A program made the translations under genes and the position numbers. A stretch of 10,482 nucleotides of DNA, taken from assembly GCA_023390415.1 (NCBI GenBank), contig JAEWCW010000014.1, positions 1-10,482 on the forward strand, in the 5' to 3' direction. This DNA comes from Pseudomonadota bacterium. Its GTDB lineage: Bacteria > Pseudomonadota > Alphaproteobacteria > Sphingomonadales > Sphingomonadaceae. Below are positions 1 to 6,592 of the stretch, piece after piece. Each line of letters starts with the position of its first letter. The first letter of the stretch is position 1. The notes under the pieces are model-generated. The model did no database searches, was not told the DNA's origin, and was given only the letters and a program-made list of their open reading frames with translations.

Positions 1-33
1 TTCCGAATGACCCGCACGAGGGAAGCCGCCTGA
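1..33 (+). CDS. 3' end of upstream gene, probably CoA-transferase subunit A (partial)
   Basis: Only the last ten codons are present (FRMTRTREAA, then TGA at 31-33). The TGA shares its A with the ATG of the next gene, the same TGATG junction seen between the next two genes, so this is the end of a co-translated gene. The identity is inferred from context: scoB lies one small gene downstream, and subunit A normally precedes subunit B. A basic, Arg-rich C-terminus is compatible with that family but is far too short to prove it. Confidence 0.45.
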   Translation, partial: FRMTRTREAA

Positions 34-341
34 TGAGCCGCCGCAACAGCATCGACATCTCCGCAAGCCCGCCGCCCGAGCAGGCGATCGAGATCGCCCG
101 CCTTTGGGTCGAGCATCAGGGGCCGAGCTTCGCCTATATCAACGCCCATGTGATGCCCGATCCCGGCATGTACGGGATCCTGATGGCAGACGCCGCGCGC
201 CACGGCGCCAAGGCCTATGCGCAGGCGCTCGGGATCTCCGAGACCGAGGCGATGGCGCGGATCTGGGAGGGCTTCGACCTTGAGCGCGCCAACCATAGCG
301 GCGACCTGACCCTCAGCGATTCGGCCGAGGAGGCGAACTGA
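33..341 (+). CDS. DUF5076-like small protein between CoA-transferase subunits
   Basis: A 102-residue soluble protein with no signal peptide or membrane segment. The central part (about residues 16-70), with an IARLWV segment followed by a PDPGMYGILMADAARHGAKAYA stretch, resembles the DUF5076 family of small alphaproteobacterial proteins, whose function is not established. The C-terminus is acidic. The ATG overlaps the upstream TGA (TGATG), with GAGGGA about eight bases before it as ribosome binding site. Its own stop overlaps the scoB start in the same way, so it is translated as part of the CoA-transferase operon. By position it might be an accessory factor of the transferase, but nothing in the sequence shows this. 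The family call is from memory of the pattern. Confidence 0.7.
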   Translation: MSRRNSIDISASPPPEQAIEIARLWVEHQGPSFAYINAHVMPDPGMYGILMADAARHGAKAYAQALGISETEAMARIWEGFDLERANHSGDLTLSDSAEEAN

Positions 342-976
342 TGGCCTGGGACCGCAACCAGATGGCGGCGCGCGCGGCACAGGAGCTTCGCGACGGCTAT
401 TACGTGAATCTCGGCATCGGCATCCCGACGCTCGTCGCCAACAACATCCCGGCGGGGATGGAGGTCACGCTCCAGTCCGAGAACGGGATGCTCGGGATCG
501 GACCGTTCCCCTTTGAGGACGAGGTCGATCCGGACCTGATCAACGCCGGCAAGCAGACCATCTCTGAGCTGCCCTCGTCGAGCTATTTCGGCTCGGAGCA
601 GAGCTTCGCCATGATCCGCGGCGGCCATATCGATCTGACCGTGCTCGGCGCGATGGAGGTGTCCGAAGGCGGCGACATCGCCAACTGGATGATCCCGGGC
701 AAGATGATCAAGGGCATGGGCGGCGCGATGGACCTCGTCGCCGGCGTCAAGAAGATCATCGTGGTGATGGAGCATGTCTCGAAGAACGGCGATCCGAAGT
801 TCATCCCGTCCTGCACGCTTCCGCTCACCGGCAAGAACGTCGTCGACATGATCGTCACCGATCTCGCCGTCTTCCAGCGCCCCAACCATGCCAGCCCGTT
901 CCGGCTGATCGAGCTGGCGCCGGGCGTGACCGCCGAGGAAGTCGCGGCGAAGACCACCGCGCGGTACGAAAGCTGA
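341..976 (+). CDS. scoB: 3-oxoacid CoA-transferase subunit B
   Basis: A 211-residue beta subunit of a family I CoA-transferase (succinyl-CoA:3-ketoacid CoA-transferase / AtoA type). With subunit A it moves CoA from succinyl-CoA to acetoacetate or a related 3-oxoacid, in the cytoplasm. The N-terminal GYYVNLGIGIPTLVAN segment and the SENGMLGIGP motif are diagnostic; Glu47 in SENG is the residue that forms the gamma-glutamyl-CoA thioester in this family. Further conserved stretches are GGHIDLTVLGAMEVS and the NWMIPGK region. Length is normal for a separate B subunit. The start is ATG 341, which overlaps the preceding TGA, with a strong GAGGAGG at 327-333 seven bases upstream. The acyl-acid substrate cannot be decided from sequence; an acetate/butyrate-type transferase is the main alternative. 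Confidence 0.92.
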   Translation: MAWDRNQMAARAAQELRDGYYVNLGIGIPTLVANNIPAGMEVTLQSENGMLGIGPFPFEDEVDPDLINAGKQTISELPSSSYFGSEQSFAMIRGGHIDLTVLGAMEVSEGGDIANWMIPGKMIKGMGGAMDLVAGVKKIIVVMEHVSKNGDPKFIPSCTLPLTGKNVVDMIVTDLAVFQRPNHASPFRLIELAPGVTAEEVAAKTTARYES

Positions 977-977
977 G

Positions 978-1925
978 ATGCGGATCCTGCTGACCGGCTC
1001 CTCGGGCTGGCTCGGCAGGTTTCTCGCGCCGCGGCTTCGGGCTGCGGGGCATCAGGTGACCGGGCTCGACGTGGCGCCGGGCGCGGACACGGACGTGATC
1101 GGGACGGTCGCCGACCGGGCGCTGGTCGACCGGGTGTTCGGCGAGCGCGGGATCGACGCGGTCGTTCATGCCGGGGCGCTGCACAAGCCGGACATCGTGC
1201 GCTTCCCCGAGCAGGCCTTCGCCGACGTCAACATCACCGGCACGCTGAACCTGCTCCAGGCGGCGGTCCGCGCCGGCAACGACCGTTTCGTCTTCACCTC
1301 CACGACATCGCTGATGATCACGCGCGAGATCAGCGCCGGCCTCGCCGGCGGCGCGACCGGGGCGGCGTGGCTGGACGAGGGCTTCGCGCCGCTCCAGCCG
1401 CGCAACATCTACGGCATGACCAAGCTCGCCGCGGAATTGCTCTGCCGGGAGCACCACCGCGACCACGGGCTGAACGTGGTCATGCTCCGCACCAGCCGCT
1501 TCTTCCGCGAGGAGGACGACAGCGAACCCGGCGGGGCCAACCGTAAGGCGAACGAGTTCCTGAACCGGCGGCTCACGGTGGAGGATGCGGCCGAGGCGCA
1601 TGTCGTGGCGCTCGACCAGGCGCCGGAAATCGGCTGCGGCATCTTCATCGTCTCCGCGCCGCCACCCTTCGCCAAGGAGGAGGCGGAAGAGCTGATCCGC
1701 GCCGCGCCGGCGGTGATCGCACGCCACTTCCCGGAGGCTGCAGAGCTCTACGCCCGCGCCGGCTGGCGCCTGCCCCAGTCGATCGACCGGGTCTACGATC
1801 CCTGGCGCGCCGAATATGTGCTCGGCTTCCGCTGCCGCACCGGCTTCGCCGAGGTGCTGGAGTCGCTGCGGCGCGGCGGGCCGCTGCCCTTCGTGCACGA
1901 GCCCGACGCAGGCAGCGGGGTTTGA
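978..1925 (+). CDS. NAD-dependent epimerase/dehydratase family protein (extended SDR)
   Basis: A 315-residue extended short-chain dehydrogenase/reductase. The N-terminal Rossmann glycine motif TGSSGWLG (residues 6-13) binds NAD(P). A Ser/Thr cluster FTSTTS lies at about residues 106-111, and the catalytic YGMTK places Tyr145 and Lys149 with the usual YxxxK spacing. The LNLLQAA helix and the LRTSRFF strand after the active site also fit the UDP-sugar epimerase-like subfamily. The start ATG lies one base after the scoB stop, so it is probably the last gene of the CoA-transferase operon; the ribosome binding site is weak, suggesting translational coupling. No substrate can be assigned. Its TGA is separated by one base from the stop of the opposing hydrolase gene, leaving no room for a terminator outside coding sequence. 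Confidence 0.85.
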   Translation: MRILLTGSSGWLGRFLAPRLRAAGHQVTGLDVAPGADTDVIGTVADRALVDRVFGERGIDAVVHAGALHKPDIVRFPEQAFADVNITGTLNLLQAAVRAGNDRFVFTSTTSLMITREISAGLAGGATGAAWLDEGFAPLQPRNIYGMTKLAAELLCREHHRDHGLNVVMLRTSRFFREEDDSEPGGANRKANEFLNRRLTVEDAAEAHVVALDQAPEIGCGIFIVSAPPPFAKEEAEELIRAAPAVIARHFPEAAELYARAGWRLPQSIDRVYDPWRAEYVLGFRCRTGFAEVLESLRRGGPLPFVHEPDAGSGV

Positions 1926-1926
1926 A

Positions 1927-2583
1927 TCAGCGGATCGGGCAGCCCGGGGCGAGGCGGAAGTCGAGATAGTCGTCTACCGCCTTCATCAGCTGCGGCATCT
2001 CGTTGACGAAGAAGTGGTTCGCGCCGGGGATCGTCTGGTGCTCGATCGTGATGTGGCGCTGGGTGCGCAGCTTGTCGACGAGCTTCTGGACGGCGGGCGG
2101 GTGGACCACCTCGTCGCCCTCGCCCTGGACGATGATTCCGGAGGACGGGCAGGGGGCGAGGAAGCTGAAATCATACATGTTGGCCGGTGGCGCGATCGAG
2201 ATGAAGCCGCGCACCTCGGGCCTGCGCATCAGCAACTGCATGCCGATCCAGGCGCCGAAGCTGAAGCCGGCGATCCACGTCGTCTCGGCCTCCGGGTGGA
2301 TGGACTGGACCCAGTCCAGCGCCGAGGCGGCGTCGGACAGCTCGCCGATGCCGTTGTCGAAGACGCCTTGCGACTTGCCGACCCCGCGGAAGTTGAAGCG
2401 CAGGGTCGCGAAGCCGCGGCGCACGAAGGTCTTGTAGAGCGCTTGGACGATCGCATTGTTCATCGTGCCCCCGCCCTGCGGATGGGGGTGGAGGATCAGT
2501 GCGACGGGCGCGCGGGGGCGGATTCCGGGGTTGAAGCGGCCTTCGAGACGGCCTTCGGGACCGGGAAAAATGACTTCGGGCAT
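1927..2583 (-). CDS. alpha/beta hydrolase (COG2945-like)
   Basis: A 218-residue cytoplasmic alpha/beta hydrolase without signal peptide. Features in order: the LILHPHPQGGGTMNN segment after the first core strand (oxyanion-hole region, residues 29-43), FNFRGVGKSQG (63-73), the nucleophile elbow GFSFGA with Ser108, an acid-bearing QGEGDEVV with Asp157, and GANHFF with catalytic His190. Length and the HPHPQGGG signature match the small COG2945-type hydrolases, for which no general substrate is known; esterase-like activity is an inference. It is transcribed divergently from the cysteine desulfurase gene 113 bases away, a pairing that may be conserved in sphingomonads (from memory, unverified). 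A modest AGGTG ribosome binding site precedes the ATG on the minus strand. Confidence 0.87.
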   Translation of the reverse strand: MPEVIFPGPEGRLEGRFNPGIRPRAPVALILHPHPQGGGTMNNAIVQALYKTFVRRGFATLRFNFRGVGKSQGVFDNGIGELSDAASALDWVQSIHPEAETTWIAGFSFGAWIGMQLLMRRPEVRGFISIAPPANMYDFSFLAPCPSSGIIVQGEGDEVVHPPAVQKLVDKLRTQRHITIEHQTIPGANHFFVNEMPQLMKAVDDYLDFRLAPGCPIR

Positions 2584-2618
2584 TGCACCTGCTGGCGGCT
2601 GGCATCAAAGGAAAATAC

Positions 2619-2640
2619 GGGGCTGAAGCCCCCTTCGGGC
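2619..2640. other. mutually exclusive hairpins in the divergent intergenic region
   Basis: GGGGC-TGAA-GCCCC (2619-2632) forms a five-pair stem with a four-base loop. The same GCCC can instead pair with GGGC at 2637-2640 around a CCTTC loop. Only one can form at a time. In the minus-strand transcript this lies in the leader of the hydrolase gene, between its putative promoter and start codon. It is not followed by a T run on the plus strand, so it is not a standard terminator. A role is not shown. Confidence 0.4.
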
Positions 2641-2646
2641 GTGGTC

Positions 2647-2674
2647 TATATAGGTGGCGCGCCCCGCAGCGCAA
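2647..2674 (-). promoter_or_regulatory. putative sigma-70-type promoter for the alpha/beta hydrolase
   Basis: On the minus strand TTGCGC (2674-2669) is followed after 16 bases by TATATA (2652-2647), close to the housekeeping consensus and unusual in this GC-rich sequence. It would give a leader of roughly 55-60 bases before the hydrolase ATG at 2583. TATATA is its own reverse complement and might also serve the rightward desulfurase gene, but no convincing -35 lies at the right distance on the plus strand. Confidence 0.45.
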
Positions 2675-2696
2675 TTTTTTCTAGGGACGAGGCGCA

Positions 2697-3758
2697 TTGG
2701 CCCGACGCCATTATCTCGATCACGCTTCTACCACGCCGATCCTCCCCGAGGCCGCGGCCGCGATGGCGGAGGCGTTCCGGAGCTGGGCCAACCCGTCCTC
2801 GCCGCACGCCGAAGGGCGCGCGACGCGCGCTTCGCTCGAGGATGCGCGGCGGAGGATCTCCGGCGCCTTCGGCTGGGACGGGACTCTCGTCTTCACCTCC
2901 GGCGCGACCGAGGCGATCGAGATCGTCATGCGCCGCGCCAAGGCGGGCGATCGGCTCGCGTCGGCGATCGAGCATCCGGCCGTGCTCCGCTGCGCGCCGG
3001 ACGTGCTCCTCACCGTCGGCGGGGACGGGCGGCTGGACCTCGAGGGGCTCGACGCGGCGCTGGCCGGCCGCGCGCGGCCGCTGGTGGCACTGATGGCGGT
3101 CAACAACGAGACCGGGGTGGTCCAGCCGGTCGACGCGGTCCGCGAGCGGGTGAAGGCGGCGGGCGGGCTTCTGCTCGTCGACTGCGCGCAGAGCGCGGGC
3201 AAGCTTCCGCTTCCCGAGGCCGATTTCGTCATCCTCGCCGCGCATAAGCTCGGCGGCCCGCCGGGAGTCGGCGCGCTGCTGGTGCGCGACCCGGCGAGCC
3301 TGGAGGCGGTCGGCGGCCAGGAAGGCGGCTATCGGCCTGGGACTCCGGCAGTGCCCGCGATCATGGGCTTCGCCGCGGCGGTCGAGGCCGACCATGGCTG
3401 GTACGGGGAAGCGAAGAGGCTGCGCGCGCGGCTCGATTCGGCCGTGGCGGAAGCGGGCGGCGAGATCGTCGCCGGCGAGTCGGAGCGGATCGCGACCATC
3501 TCCACCTACCGGATGCCCGGCGTTCCCGGCGCCTCGCAGATGATGCAGCTCGATCTCGCCGGAATCGCGGTCTCGGCGGGAAGCGCCTGCGCCTCGGGCA
3601 GCCTCAAGACCAGCCACGTCCTCCAGGCGATGGGCTGGAGCGAGGCCGCGGCGCGCGAGGTCATTCGGGTCAGCTTCGGCCCGGAGACGGACGACGAGGC
3701 GATCGACGCCTTGATCGGCCAGTGGCGCGCGCTGTTCGAGAAGAGCCGCGCGGCGTGA
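2697..3758 (+). CDS. cysteine desulfurase (NifS/IscS-type, class V aminotransferase)
   Basis: A 353-residue PLP enzyme that removes sulfur from cysteine as an enzyme-bound persulfide for Fe-S cluster or thiocofactor assembly. Visible motifs: N-terminal YLDHASTTP (6-14), TSGATEA (67-73) for cofactor phosphate binding, His93 in IEHP, VNNETG (135-140), VDCAQS with Asp162, the Schiff-base lysine Lys184 in AAHKLGGP, and catalytic Cys298 in GSACASG. It is about 50 residues shorter than E. coli IscS. The start is TTG at 2697: an in-frame TAG lies at 2682-2684, and the next ATG (2763) would delete the conserved YLDHASTTP. A GAGG ribosome site sits four bases upstream. The stop overlaps the ferredoxin GTG start (GTGA), so the pair is translationally coupled. 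Whether it serves a general Isc/Suf pathway or a dedicated task cannot be read here. Confidence 0.92.
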   Translation: MARRHYLDHASTTPILPEAAAAMAEAFRSWANPSSPHAEGRATRASLEDARRRISGAFGWDGTLVFTSGATEAIEIVMRRAKAGDRLASAIEHPAVLRCAPDVLLTVGGDGRLDLEGLDAALAGRARPLVALMAVNNETGVVQPVDAVRERVKAAGGLLLVDCAQSAGKLPLPEADFVILAAHKLGGPPGVGALLVRDPASLEAVGGQEGGYRPGTPAVPAIMGFAAAVEADHGWYGEAKRLRARLDSAVAEAGGEIVAGESERIATISTYRMPGVPGASQMMQLDLAGIAVSAGSACASGSLKTSHVLQAMGWSEAAAREVIRVSFGPETDDEAIDALIGQWRALFEKSRAA

Positions 3759-4090
3759 CTCGCGTGCGATTCATCTCGGCGGACGGCGAGCGGGTGCAGG
3801 ACGTCGAGGCGCCGGCCGGCGAGCGGCTGCTCGACGTCGCCCAGGCGGCCGGCCAGCCGCTCGAGGGCACCTGCGAGGGCCAGATGGCCTGCTCGACCTG
3901 CCACGTCATCGTCGCCGCCGAAGATTTCGACCAGCTCCCGCCGGCCAGCGAGGAGGAGGACGATCTGCTCGACCTCGCCGCCGGCGTGACGCGCCGTTCG
4001 CGCCTCGCCTGCCAGATCTGGCTGACCGACGCGCTCGAAACCCTCACCGTGCGGATCCCCGCCGAGGCGCACGACATGCAGGGGAGGTGA
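3755..4090 (+). CDS. [2Fe-2S] ferredoxin, adrenodoxin/Isc-Fdx type
   Basis: A small (111-residue) cytoplasmic electron carrier. Four cluster ligands are visible with the CX5CX2C...C spacing of the adrenodoxin/putidaredoxin class: Cys40, Cys46 and Cys49 (TCEGQMACSTC) and Cys86 in RLACQIW. An acidic segment EEEDDLLDL precedes the last ligand, as in Isc ferredoxins where it contacts partners. The start chosen is GTG 3755, which forms a GTGA overlap with the desulfurase stop. GTG 3764 (nearer the conserved VRFIS strand) or GTG 3722 are alternatives, but the latter would overlap the desulfurase by 37 bases. Co-translation with a cysteine desulfurase suggests that it supplies electrons for Fe-S assembly or for an unidentified oxygenase; this is inference. 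Its TGA overlaps the next gene's ATG. Confidence 0.9.
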   Translation: MTRVRFISADGERVQDVEAPAGERLLDVAQAAGQPLEGTCEGQMACSTCHVIVAAEDFDQLPPASEEEDDLLDLAAGVTRRSRLACQIWLTDALETLTVRIPAEAHDMQGR

Positions 4091-5169
4091 TGGGGCGAGC
4101 AATCGCCACCCTCCTCATCTCGGCGTTGCTCGCCGGCTGCGCGACCCTCCCGCGGGAGCGTTCCATCACCTGCGCCGCGGCGCCGCGGCCGACCGTCACC
4201 CTCTCCGAGGACGGCCAGACGGCGCGCACCCGGCTCGACGTCCTCACCTACAATATCGAGGGCCTATCCTGGCCTGCGCGCAGCGGCCGGGCCGCCTCGC
4301 TCCGGGCGATCGGGCAGCGCCTTCGCGCGCTGCGCGAAGCGGGCGAGGCGCCGGACGTGGTGCTGTTCCAGGAGATGTTCAGCCGCAACGCGGTGCGCGC
4401 GATCGAACCATTGCCCTATCCCAGCCTCGCCGCGGGCCCCGCGCGGAGCGAGAGCCGGGTCCGGCGCACGGGTCCATCGCTTCCGGGCAAGCGGCGACCG
4501 CTGCGCGGCGAGCTCGGTCTCAAGCTCCAGACCGCCGGCCTCGCCATCGCCACCGATTTCCCGATCGTCTCGATCAACTCCGCGCCGTTCCCGCGGCGGA
4601 GCTGCGCCGGGTTCGACTGCCTGGCGAACAAGGGCGTGCTCCACGCCGAGATCGAGATTCCAGGAGTCCCCGGCACGCTGCACCTGTTCAACACCCATAT
4701 GAACTCGCAGGGCGCCTCGCGCGTGCCGGCCCGGCGCCACCATGCAGCCCACGAGCAGCAGACCCGCTTCCTTGCCGATTTCATCCACGACGTCGCCGGC
4801 ATGGAGGCGCCGCTCATCTTCGGCGGCGATTTCAACATGCGCTACAGCGAGCTTCGCTTCTCCGCCTTCGACCGGACCCAGCCGCTGCTGCTCGTCCACC
4901 GGGTCTGCGCCGAGCGGCCGGACCAGTGCGACGTGCGCATGTCGTGGGACGGGGACGCACCCTGGCTCGACACGCAGGACCTGCAGCTCTTCTGGCCGGG
5001 CGACCGGGTGGACGTCCGCCCGGTGCGGGTCGAATCGATGTTCGACGGCGGCCCTTCGGGCCCGAAGCTCTCCGACCATGACGGTTTCCGCGTCGTCTAC
5101 GAATTGAGCTGGCCCGCCTCTCTGCCCGGCGCCTGCCCGGCTGGTCCCGGCCTGCGGGGCGGTGCATAG
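4090..5169 (+). CDS. endonuclease/exonuclease/phosphatase (EEP) family lipoprotein
   Basis: A 359-residue protein with a lipoprotein signal peptide: hydrophobic ATLLISALLAG followed by lipobox Cys17, so it is expected to be exported and lipid-anchored. The rest is an EEP-fold metal-dependent phosphodiesterase. Visible are Asn55 in LTYNIEG, metal-binding Glu95 in LFQEMF, His203 in FNTHMNS, Asp247 and Asn249 in GGDFNMR, and the terminal Asp329-His330 in SDHDGF, all in the right order. The family includes nucleases, sphingomyelinase-like and inositol-phosphate phosphatases; the extracytoplasmic position favours a secreted phosphodiesterase, but the substrate is unknown. ATG 4090 is chosen over GTG 4087; GGAGG at 4083-4087 is unusually close to it, so coupling to the ferredoxin stop (TGATG) is likely important. 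The last 18 residues after ELSW are a Gly/Pro/Ala-rich tail outside the fold. Confidence 0.85.
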   Translation: MGRAIATLLISALLAGCATLPRERSITCAAAPRPTVTLSEDGQTARTRLDVLTYNIEGLSWPARSGRAASLRAIGQRLRALREAGEAPDVVLFQEMFSRNAVRAIEPLPYPSLAAGPARSESRVRRTGPSLPGKRRPLRGELGLKLQTAGLAIATDFPIVSINSAPFPRRSCAGFDCLANKGVLHAEIEIPGVPGTLHLFNTHMNSQGASRVPARRHHAAHEQQTRFLADFIHDVAGMEAPLIFGGDFNMRYSELRFSAFDRTQPLLLVHRVCAERPDQCDVRMSWDGDAPWLDTQDLQLFWPGDRVDVRPVRVESMFDGGPSGPKLSDHDGFRVVYELSWPASLPGACPAGPGLRGGA

Positions 5170-5205
5170 GAAAGGCGAAGCGGCGATTCCGGGAGGGGAG
5201 GCGAT

Positions 5206-6039
5206 ATGCTCCGACGGCTGTTGAGTCTGGCGGCAGCCCTGTTCGCCGCGCTGCCCGCCGCTGCGTCCCCAGATGCGCTCGCGCGGATCGAGCAGAGGGT
5301 CGGCGGACGGCTCGGCGTGGCGCTGGTCGACGGGGAGGGGCGCCTGCTGCTCGCGCATCGCGCCGACGAGCGCTTCGCGCTCTGCTCGACCTTCAAGTTG
5401 CCGTTGGCGGCGATGCTGCTGACGGGCCGCATCTCGCAGCGCACGCCGCTGCCGCTGACCGCGGCCGACATCCTTCCGCATTCGCCCTTCAGCGAGCGGG
5501 CGCTCGCAAGCGGCCATCCCCCCCGCGCCGGCTTCGCGGCTCAGGCGATCGTCGAGCAGAGCGACAATGCGGCGGCAAACCTGCTCCTGCGGGCGCTCGG
5601 CGGCCCGGCCGCCTTCACCGCCTGGCTCCGGCGCCAGGGCGATGCGGTGACCCGCCTCGACCGCTGGGAGACCGCGCTCAACGAGAACGCGCCGGGCGAC
5701 CTGCGCGATACGACCTCGCCCGCGGCCATGGCGGCGCTGACCCGCCGCCTGATCTTCGGGGACGTGCTCCAGGAGCTCAGCAGGAACCAGCTCCGCCGCT
5801 GGACGATCGCCTCAACCACTGGCCTCCGTCGGATCCGCGCCGGGCTGCCAGCGAGCTGGACAGCCGGCGACAAGACCGGAAGCTGCGGCACCGCCTGGAA
5901 CGACGTCGCCTGGTTCACCACCCCGGAGGGGCGAAACTATACGCTCGCCGTCTACCTCGATCGCCCGAACGTCGCCGGCCCGGAGGCGGAAGCGGCGATC
6001 GCCGAGGCGGCGCGGATCGCGGCGGAGACGCTCCAATGA
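5206..6039 (+). CDS. bla: class A serine beta-lactamase with carbapenemase-type cysteine pair
   Basis: A 277-residue secreted beta-lactamase that hydrolyses beta-lactams in the periplasm. Residues about 1-20 are a signal peptide ending in AAA. Active-site motifs in order: STFK (Ser61, Lys64; Ambler 70 and 73), SDN (Ser119-Asn121; 130-132), WETALN (Glu155 and Asn159; 166 and 170) and KTG (Lys223; 234). Arg209 aligns with Arg220 of KPC-type enzymes and Ser226 with position 237. The protein has only two cysteines, Cys60 and Cys227, aligning with Ambler 69 and 238, the disulfide that characterises class A carbapenemases such as KPC, SME and NMC-A. By my alignment His92 is at gatekeeper position 105, and the segment after it (HPPRAG) differs from those enzymes. 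GGGAGGGGAGG at 5191-5201 is a strong ribosome site. The stop overlaps the next ATG (ATGA). No ampR-like regulator is visible. Substrate range is inferred only. Confidence 0.93.
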   Translation: MLRRLLSLAAALFAALPAAASPDALARIEQRVGGRLGVALVDGEGRLLLAHRADERFALCSTFKLPLAAMLLTGRISQRTPLPLTAADILPHSPFSERALASGHPPRAGFAAQAIVEQSDNAAANLLLRALGGPAAFTAWLRRQGDAVTRLDRWETALNENAPGDLRDTTSPAAMAALTRRLIFGDVLQELSRNQLRRWTIASTTGLRRIRAGLPASWTAGDKTGSCGTAWNDVAWFTTPEGRNYTLAVYLDRPNVAGPEAEAAIAEAARIAAETLQ

Positions 6040-6554
6040 GCGACGACGGCGACGAGCTGGAATATGAATATGAAGAGCCGGTCTATCTCGGCGATCGCCG
6101 TTTCTTCGAGTTCGTCGATCTCGGCGGGCGTCCCGACGGCGGCACGATCGGGGGCAAGGTCGGTCCGTGCGCGGCACGCCCTGCTTATCTGACCGAGCCC
6201 ACCAATCTCGTTCTGCGCGTCGAGGAGGCGTGGCGCACGCCCTATTCCGAGCTGACCTGTGAGCACGTCCGAACATTGCTTGAGCAGAAGATGGCGCTCG
6301 AAGCGCTGGCCGAGCCGATCCTCGAGTTCGCAGCCCGGTATCCGACCGTATTCATCAGCAACTATCCGGGGGAGACGGGCCTTCTGGCATTGCGCGCCGC
6401 CGAGGATTTGCTGGAAGTGGCGCCGAAGCAGTTCCGGGAGTGGCTGCAGGGCGATTTCGCCTGGATGGACGAAGCCTTCGCCTTCAGCCGCTCGCTGCGC
6501 CGCGAAGCCGAAGAGGCTCTCACCGCGGCGCGCGCCCGGGCCGCCACCCGCTGA
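6036..6554 (+). CDS. small acidic protein resembling CDI immunity proteins (tentative)
   Basis: A 172-residue soluble protein with no signal peptide or membrane segment, an acidic Tyr/Glu-rich N-terminus, and a helical, Arg/Ala-rich C-terminus. Residues about 66-135 follow a pattern that I associate with contact-dependent growth inhibition immunity proteins of the CdiI_2 kind: a WRTPYSELTCEHVRTLLEQ stretch, then an LEALAEPILE helix, a PT...YPGE turn and further LL-rich helices ending at FREW. This is recognition by pattern and needs a profile search. No CdiA/CdiB-like toxin gene is in the window. The ATG lies inside the last codons of the beta-lactamase (ATGA overlap), so expression depends on that transcript and probably on coupled translation. 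The gene ends 38 bases before the SRP RNA promoter/RNA region. If the family call is wrong it is a hypothetical protein. Confidence 0.75.
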   Translation: MSDDGDELEYEYEEPVYLGDRRFFEFVDLGGRPDGGTIGGKVGPCAARPAYLTEPTNLVLRVEEAWRTPYSELTCEHVRTLLEQKMALEALAEPILEFAARYPTVFISNYPGETGLLALRAAEDLLEVAPKQFREWLQGDFAWMDEAFAFSRSLRREAEEALTAARARAATR

Positions 6555-6559
6555 GCGGC

Positions 6560-6588
6560 TTGCGGCGAGGGCGCTTATCCCCCATATG
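6560..6588 (+). promoter_or_regulatory. putative promoter of the SRP RNA gene
   Basis: TTGCGG (6560-6565) and CATATG (6583-6588) are spaced by 17 bases. A start six to seven bases after the -10 would be at about 6595, exactly where the terminal stem of the predicted SRP RNA begins. The -10 match is only moderate; the fit to the RNA end is the main support. Confidence 0.5.
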
Positions 6589-6592
6589 CGCC

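Noticed and set aside
855..1898. Long minus-strand open frame opposite the epimerase gene
   Set aside because: It is a shadow of the plus-strand SDR gene in GC-rich DNA: composition is Arg/Gly/Ala/Val low complexity with no motif, while the plus strand has clear Rossmann and YxxxK motifs.
1816..3093. 425-codon plus-strand open frame spanning the hydrolase and the start of the desulfurase
   Set aside because: It crosses two genes with full catalytic motifs and the intergenic region, and its translation is Arg/Ala/Gly-rich without recognisable domains.
4264..5517. 417-codon minus-strand open frame opposite the lipoprotein and beta-lactamase genes
   Set aside because: Arg/Ala/Glu-rich shadow; both plus-strand genes have complete active-site motifs.
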